64,000 nt of DNA from Neoalteromonas flava. Its GTDB lineage: Bacteria > Pseudomonadota > Gammaproteobacteria > Enterobacterales > Alteromonadaceae. The stretch is from NCBI RefSeq assembly GCF_002807685.1, contig NZ_PEAX01000002.1, positions 424,696-488,695 of the forward strand, read 5' to 3'. A program made the translations under genes and the position numbers. This document shows positions 59,233-64,000 of the stretch, one piece after another. The number at the start of each line of letters is the position of its first letter. Within the stretch, counting starts at the first letter, position 1. The notes under the pieces are model-generated. The model searched no databases. It was not told where the DNA came from and was given only the letters and a program-made list of their open reading frames with translations.

Positions 59233-60248
59233 CAAACGCAAGTCTCATAATAATAAGCTCCATCGTCGCCTAACTTGCGGTTAATCTCCTCAGCAGCCAC
59301 TAAGTAGTTCAAGTGCGCTAAGCCTTCAGCGTTAGCAAAAAACATGGCCTGCCCGTTCAGTGGACGCGTAAACAGTTGTGGTAAACACTGATCAAGTGTT
59401 CGCGGCATCCGACAAAAATCACGTAAACGCGCAAGTTGCTCTTGATGGTGGGAGACTAACGCTAGGATCCGATCATGCAAGCCATAGAACGGCATACGAT
59501 GTGAGGGGAGGACTAATGTGTCTTTGGGAAGAAGTTTAAATTTTTCTAGCGTCTTAAGATAACGAGCGAGTGGGTTAGCTTCAGGTTCAGTGCTGTATAC
59601 ACCAATATTTGGTGATATTTCTGGCAAAACATGGTCACCTGAAAGCAATAAGCCTTTTTCAGCGCAATACAGGCACACGTGTTCGGGAGAATGACCTTGA
59701 CCTACAAGCACCTGCCACCGTGAATTTCCTAACACTACCGTTTGTTCATCAACGAGCCGTTCGAAACTAGTTGGAATAGGGCTCACGGCAGTCGCAAAAC
59801 CTTGCCGACTCTTAAGTGCTTTTTCAATGTATTCAGATGGCAAGTTGCAACGTTGCATAAACTGCCTTTCAACCCAATTATCGGCTCCCGCAGCACCCGC
59901 TCTTATGCTGCGTGCTGAAAAGTATTCACTAAAGCTCATGGCTAACGGTACACGGAATTTTTCAGTCAACCACCCAGCATTACCAATGTGGTCAGGATGC
60001 ATATGAGTGACGATAACTCGCGAAATTTGTAACGAATAATCCCTTATAATTGCTTCCCATAACGCTATGGTCGCTTGGTCATTAACCCCAGTATCGATTA
60101 CTGCGTAGGCGTCACCATCCTCGATTAGATAGAGGTTTATATGATCTAATGCAAATGGCAAAGGCATGCGCAGCCACAGTACGCCGGGCGCTATTGCAAC
60201 CAGTTCACCTGCCTCAGGTGCTGTTTTACCATTATATTCTTTAACCAT
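59232..60248 (-). CDS. Metallo-beta-lactamase-fold hydrolase
   Basis: This 338-residue cytoplasmic protein has the MBL metal-binding motif THMHPDHIGN (His82, His84, Asp86, His87), a further ligand region GQGHSPEHVCLY, and LLSGDHVLP with the bridging Asp, then PSHRMPF. A C-terminal winged-helix-like extension (about 255-335) places it near the LACTB2/RNase Z-like or thioesterase-type MBL hydrolases. The substrate cannot be told from sequence. GAGG lies six bases before the ATG. It stands alone, with a strong terminator. Confidence 0.87.
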   Translation of the reverse strand: MVKEYNGKTAPEAGELVAIAPGVLWLRMPLPFALDHINLYLIEDGDAYAVIDTGVNDQATIALWEAIIRDYSLQISRVIVTHMHPDHIGNAGWLTEKFRVPLAMSFSEYFSARSIRAGAAGADNWVERQFMQRCNLPSEYIEKALKSRQGFATAVSPIPTSFERLVDEQTVVLGNSRWQVLVGQGHSPEHVCLYCAEKGLLLSGDHVLPEISPNIGVYSTEPEANPLARYLKTLEKFKLLPKDTLVLPSHRMPFYGLHDRILALVSHHQEQLARLRDFCRMPRTLDQCLPQLFTRPLNGQAMFFANAEGLAHLNYLVAAEEINRKLGDDGAYYYETCV

Positions 60249-60416
60249 GGAAACCTCGTAAGGAAGACATCACATGTAAACACAAACACTACAAATGACA
60301 ATTCATCGATCTTGATTCATAACTATTGATCCGATTTATTGCCTTCTTAGAGATAAAGAGACTATGCTCTTGGTATCGAATATTTCATCGAAAGAACGAA
60401 TTTCAGGCCATCTAGT

Positions 60417-62342
60417 TTGGATAAAAATCTGCTCTCTATCGCGTTTGTAATACACCTCTTGTTCCTATCAATCGTTGGCTTGGAACCGGTATCGGCAAAT
60501 GAAAATAGCTTAACCTCAACGACTCAAGTGCCAGTGCGTGAGTGGTCAGATCCGATTCGATATCAACTCAATCAAATCGATTCGGATCCAAATGCTGTAA
60601 TTGAGCACGCGATGCTGCAATTACGTACTTTGGACTCAACGACTTCGTCAGGCAGTCCTTCCAGCGCTGAGTGGCTATACTTGCTGAGCAAGGCGTTTTA
60701 CGCGCAGATAAAAGCTGACCAAGCGTTGTGGCATGCTGAACAAGGTCTCACCTTAACAAGCAAGGCTCAAAATCCGTGGCTGTATTACCAATTAACTCTG
60801 GCGAAAACGAATGCGCTCGATTTGGCCGGCAAAGCCGAAGAAGGTATTTCGTTAGTTAATGAAGTATATGCGTGGGCCGAGCAAGAATCAGATTTTGCAT
60901 TATTACAAGAGGCCGCCATATCTGATGGCTTAATAAATTTAACCTTAGGTGATTACACCACTGCATTGGACAGCTTCCAACAAGCTGAACAACTGAGCAG
61001 ATATGCAAACACGTATCCCGAACCTCACATTGCATCATTCATTGCATTGGTTTACGAATATCGTGGTGATGTTCAAGAAGCCATGATGTATTTTGAAATT
61101 GCTGCCAATTATTACCGCAACGAAAGTAAATGGTTAGAGTTGAGCAATGCAACCTATGGCTTAGGGCGGGCCTACAAGTCACTAGGTGAGCTAGAAAAAG
61201 GTAAAACAGTGCTCTATGAGTCATTAGAATTATCTAAGCAAATAAAGGATACACAAGGTGAAGCTTATACACTAAAAGAGCTAGCATCGATCTACACTGA
61301 GTTAGAAGAATATGAGCAAGCGCGGAAACTAATTGCTCGAGCGATCAACATATTTTCAAATACCTATAACCCCTACATGATGTTGAACTCGTATTTGATC
61401 CTAACGGATATTGAAATCGTTGCCGAGGAATACCAAAGTGCACTTAACAACGTCAATCAGGCATTGGAGTTCGTTACTGGCGAATCGATGCGTCCACATT
61501 TGATCGATGCGCAACAAAAGAAAGCGAAAATTTTGAGTCTGTTAGGTGATTTCAAGGCAGCTTATGAGCTAACAATCGAAACTGAAACGCTCGCCACTGA
61601 GTACCGCAAGCAACAGAGTGAAGGCGAGTTTCTGCGTATTAGAGCCGAATTCGAGCTCGACAAACAAACCGCTCAAAATGCTTTATTAAGTGCCGAAAAC
61701 GAACGCCAGCAGGCTTTGCTAGTCGCTAAAAACCAACGGGAATTACTGTGGCTTATTTCAACTCTTTTTGTAGTTGTGATTTGTATTGTCTTATTGGTCC
61801 TATACTTTAATGATAAACGCACCAAAGCCAGATTAGAAAAGTTAGCTCACCATGATTCACTTACGGGGTTGTATTCTCGACATTTTGTTATTGAGAGTTT
61901 AGAAAACCTGATGTCAGTTGCTCATCGTTATAATGAACCGCTTAGTGTTGCAATGATTGATATTGACTTCTTTAAACAACTCAATGACGAGTTCGGTCAT
62001 TCAGCTGGCGACGCTGTTTTAAGAGAGTTTGGTGAATATTCTCGCATGACCTTTAGAGACTCAGACGTGCTTGGGCGCATAGGCGGCGAGGAATTTTTAT
62101 TTGTCTTTCCCCGTTCAAACATAAATGATACCCAGCAACGATTAGAGGCATTTACACAAGCAACGCAGGCAATACCAGAAAACCTAAATATCAAAGGTTG
62201 GAATTTTACAGCGTCTATTGGACTACTTGAAATTAAAAACCAAACAAGTGTCGAAGAGGTGTTGCGGCAGGTAGATGAAGGCTTATACAAAGCTAAAAAT
62301 AATGGCCGGGATCGTATTGTCCAGGTCGAACATAAAATTTAA
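60417..62342 (+). CDS. TPR-containing membrane diguanylate cyclase
   Basis: This 641-residue protein has a signal peptide (IAFVIHLLFLSIVGLEPVSA), periplasmic TPR units (about 60-400, for example YGLGRAYKSLGELEKGKTVLYESLEL), one membrane helix (about 442-463) and a GGDEF domain (about 480-641). The active site is GGEEF with inhibitory site RDSD five residues before it. It should make cyclic di-GMP in response to a partner that binds the TPR region. The start is a TTG at 60417; no better codon precedes the signal peptide, and the ribosome site is weak. The catalase-like gene follows 12 bases later. Confidence 0.9.
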   Translation: MDKNLLSIAFVIHLLFLSIVGLEPVSANENSLTSTTQVPVREWSDPIRYQLNQIDSDPNAVIEHAMLQLRTLDSTTSSGSPSSAEWLYLLSKAFYAQIKADQALWHAEQGLTLTSKAQNPWLYYQLTLAKTNALDLAGKAEEGISLVNEVYAWAEQESDFALLQEAAISDGLINLTLGDYTTALDSFQQAEQLSRYANTYPEPHIASFIALVYEYRGDVQEAMMYFEIAANYYRNESKWLELSNATYGLGRAYKSLGELEKGKTVLYESLELSKQIKDTQGEAYTLKELASIYTELEEYEQARKLIARAINIFSNTYNPYMMLNSYLILTDIEIVAEEYQSALNNVNQALEFVTGESMRPHLIDAQQKKAKILSLLGDFKAAYELTIETETLATEYRKQQSEGEFLRIRAEFELDKQTAQNALLSAENERQQALLVAKNQRELLWLISTLFVVVICIVLLVLYFNDKRTKARLEKLAHHDSLTGLYSRHFVIESLENLMSVAHRYNEPLSVAMIDIDFFKQLNDEFGHSAGDAVLREFGEYSRMTFRDSDVLGRIGGEEFLFVFPRSNINDTQQRLEAFTQATQAIPENLNIKGWNFTASIGLLEIKNQTSVEEVLRQVDEGLYKAKNNGRDRIVQVEHKI

Positions 62343-62354
62343 CGGAGAACCAAT

Positions 62355-63335
62355 ATGCGATACCTATCTTCTGCAGTAATTGTTGCTGGTGCATTTGCCC
62401 TTACACCAATTAGCAACGTTAATGCAGAACCGAGCCCAAACGACTTTATCGAACTCTTTGAAAAACTCGGTGGGCAGCACAAGGGGCAAAGAAGGGCACA
62501 TGCCAATGGTGTCTGCGCTGCGGCCACTTTTACCCCCAATAAAGCGCTTGCAGAGCGTAGTACTTCTGCGCTTTTTTCTGCAGAAACTTTACCGGCTACA
62601 GTTCGTTTTTCAATGGGCAGTGGCAACCCATCGGCAGATCAACGCGCAAATGGTGCGCGAGGTATGGCAATCCAAATTAATTTACCTGACGGTAGCAAGC
62701 ACCATATTGTTGGCAATAGTACCCCAGTGTTCGCCGCTAAAGATCCGGCGACTTTTTTCGGATTACTAGAAAACTTATTACCTAATCCAGAGGGCGTCGT
62801 TGACTATCAAAAAGTTGGGGCGTATATCGCAACACATCCTAGTACTCAACCATTAGCGCAATGGCAGCAAGTCACGCCCCCTCCGTATTCATATGGAACT
62901 TCTAAGTATTTTGGACTACACGCATTCTATTTTGTTGATGGCAAAGGCGAGCGACAAGTATTTCGCTGGCATACGACACCAGATGCGGGAGAGCGCCTGC
63001 TAACAACAGAAGAGAAACAAGCTTTACCTGAGTTATTTTTAAGCGATCATTTGCAACAGCAATTTAATGCCGATGGTGTTTCCTTCACTATTCATGCAAC
63101 ATTAGGACAACCGGAAGATACAACGATTGATCCTTCACAAGCCTGGCCTGCAGATCGAGAAACTGTGGAGTTCGGAAAAATAACGTTGAACGCTGTGGGT
63201 GGGGATGCATGCACGCCGATAAACTTTGATCCAAATGTGGTTAGTGCAGGATTCGCAACTAGTGATGATCCCGTACTAAAAATGCGTTCTCCCGCGTATG
63301 CGATATCGTTTGGTAAACGTTTATCAGGGCAGTAA
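62355..63335 (+). CDS. Periplasmic catalase-family peroxidase (SrpA-like)
   Basis: This 326-residue haem protein has a signal peptide (ending near NVNA) and a minimal catalase fold without the C-terminal parts of full catalases. The distal histidine is His49 in GQRRAHANGVCAAATF. The conserved RFSMGSGNP and NGARGMAIQI segments follow, and the proximal haem tyrosine is Tyr315 in RSPAYAISFGKR. Proteins of this type use peroxide to oxidise organic substrates and have little catalase activity. AGAACC precedes the ATG weakly. It sits 12 bases after the TPR cyclase gene, so the two are probably co-transcribed. Confidence 0.9.
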   Translation: MRYLSSAVIVAGAFALTPISNVNAEPSPNDFIELFEKLGGQHKGQRRAHANGVCAAATFTPNKALAERSTSALFSAETLPATVRFSMGSGNPSADQRANGARGMAIQINLPDGSKHHIVGNSTPVFAAKDPATFFGLLENLLPNPEGVVDYQKVGAYIATHPSTQPLAQWQQVTPPPYSYGTSKYFGLHAFYFVDGKGERQVFRWHTTPDAGERLLTTEEKQALPELFLSDHLQQQFNADGVSFTIHATLGQPEDTTIDPSQAWPADRETVEFGKITLNAVGGDACTPINFDPNVVSAGFATSDDPVLKMRSPAYAISFGKRLSGQ

Positions 63336-63578
63336 ATAGTTTATCAGTTGAAACTCTAATAACGGTATCTCAGTTGAAACACCCGTTGTCCCAACTGAAA
63401 GACTTATCGTCCTGTCTAAAGCAAACCTGTTCCCGGCGATTGCCGGGAGCTCTCACAAAGAAACGGATATTTTACCATCGATCTAACAGACGTTTAGGCT
63501 AATCCTTGGAGATTCCTGCGTACGCGGGAATGACGCCAATTAAAAGTGTCACGTACTTCAAAATGGGACAGCGGAAAT
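63336..63578. repeat. Intergenic region with REP-like hairpins
   Basis: No gene is seen here. It holds CAGTTGAAAC twice (63345-63354 and 63371-63380). A 7-bp GC-rich hairpin TCCCGGC-GATT-GCCGGGA lies at 63431-63448. A 20-bp near-palindrome at 63512-63531 (half ATTCCTGCGT) is followed by GACG and resembles dispersed intergenic repeats of many proteobacteria. None has a U-tract. Confidence 0.5.
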
Positions 63579-63612
63579 AAAAAAGCCCCTCTCACACGAG
63601 AAGGGCTTTTTC
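63579..63612 (-). terminator. rRNA operon terminator
   Basis: GCCC and TCTC pair with GAGA and GGGC, with one mismatch between them, around ACAC; flanking A- and T-runs extend the stem. On the minus strand it ends in a run of T. It lies nine bases after the 5S gene. Confidence 0.85.
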
Positions 63613-63620
63613 GAATTGGG

Positions 63621-63739
63621 AGTCTGGCGATGTGCTACTCTCACATGGGGAGACCCCACACTACCATCGCCGCTAACGTGTTTCACTTCTGAGTTCGGAA
63701 TGGAGTCAGGTGGTACCACGTCGCTATTGTCGCCAGACA
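63621..63739 (-). rRNA. rrf: 5S ribosomal RNA
   Basis: On the minus strand this 119-base gene starts TGTCTGGCGAC and ends CGCCAGACT, the closing helix of 5S rRNA. It contains the conserved GTGGTACCACCTGACTCC, CCGAACTCAGAAGTGAAAC and GATGGTAGTGTGGGG. It is the last gene of the rRNA operon. Confidence 0.97.
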
Positions 63740-63933
63740 TAAACTGGTTATCGTGCAAATTCATGATGATTGCGAAGCTTTCATCGTGATATTTGCGCAA
63801 GGAGGACTCACAGTACTCTTGAGGAGTTTGTTAAGTCAGCCTTACTTAAACAATAAGGAAAAAGCTGTAATTTAATCTAAGAGCGCGTTTTGTATGGTCT
63901 TACGATTGTCACCACAAACACATTAGGTGTTGT
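63740..63933 (-). other. 23S-5S internal transcribed spacer
   Basis: These 194 bases between the two rRNAs hold no tRNA or reading frame. They will carry the processing stems of 23S and 5S, but I could not define these. Confidence 0.7.
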
Positions 63934-64000
63934 ATGGTTAAGCCTCTCGGGCAATTAGTACAGGTTAGCTTAACGCCTTGCAACGCTTCCACACCCTGCC
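63934..64000 (-). rRNA. rrl: 23S ribosomal RNA (3' end only)
   Basis: The minus strand reads GGCAGGGTGTGGAAGCG, then GCTAACCTGTACTAATTGCC and GAGGCTTAACCAT, matching the 3' end of bacterial 23S rRNA (E. coli: GCTAACCGGTACTAATGAACC, GAGGCTTAACC). The rest of the gene lies beyond the window. Confidence 0.95.

Overview
The window is chromosomal DNA from a marine gammaproteobacterium, most likely of the order Alteromonadales (Alteromonas/Glaciecola-like). The reasons are the protein sequences (ArcB, PepA, PlsC and RraB align closely with E. coli), moderate GC content, the gene orders arcB/gltBD, yrbG-kdsDC-lptCAB-rpoN-hpf-ptsN-rapZ-npr divergent from mlaFEDCB-ibaG-murA, and pepA-holC-valS divergent from lptFG, and many signalling proteins typical of that group (a Reg_prop histidine kinase, 7TMR and TPR diguanylate cyclases, a large TonB receptor, a choice-of-anchor H protein). 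The genus is inferred, not proven.

Layout. 1-8.4 kb: the N-terminal part of arcB (cut by the window edge), a 613-bp divergent control region, then gltBD (glutamate synthase). 8.4-11.6 kb: a large orphan beta-propeller sensor kinase. 11.8-19.7 kb: a compact minus-strand operon for Kdo synthesis, the LPS-export ABC system, sigma-54, ribosome hibernation and the nitrogen PTS. 20.0-24.6 kb: the divergent Mla phospholipid-transport operon with ibaG and murA. 24.6-27.1 kb: an HPt/HD-GYP protein, plsC and rraB. 27.3-33.3 kb: a secreted choice-of-anchor H protein, an SPFH/ribbon-helix-helix operon with a clear tandem operator over its promoter, and a Tat-exported binding protein paired with a hybrid sensor kinase. 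33.3-40.9 kb: valS, holC and pepA facing lptFG, then an RDD membrane protein.

41-49.1 kb is less conserved. It begins with tRNA-Leu(CAA), whose 3' end and terminator are tandemly duplicated. It continues with a diguanylate cyclase, a Crp/Fnr regulator, nhaA, a truncated transglutaminase-like gene in decayed DNA, a 7TMR diguanylate cyclase and a stand-alone binding protein. 49.3-63.3 kb: a DUF1232 protein, a TPR-sulfotransferase behind a TonB receptor, a BetT-type transporter with a MarR regulator, a patatin/STAS-like pair with overlapping genes, an MBL hydrolase, a TPR diguanylate cyclase and a catalase-family peroxidase. The window ends in the 3' part of an rRNA operon (5S and the end of 23S, minus strand).

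Two themes recur. One is envelope building: LptA/B/C/F/G, KdsC/D, Mla, MurA and PlsC supply LPS, phospholipid balance and peptidoglycan precursor. The other is signalling: three GGDEF proteins with intact active and inhibitory sites, one atypical HD-GYP protein and three sensor kinases. No CRISPR array, prophage, intact insertion sequence or complete defence system was seen. The best candidates for something little described are the SPFH/RHH operon with its two TGATATCA boxes, the binding protein/hybrid kinase pair, and the patatin/STAS-like pair.
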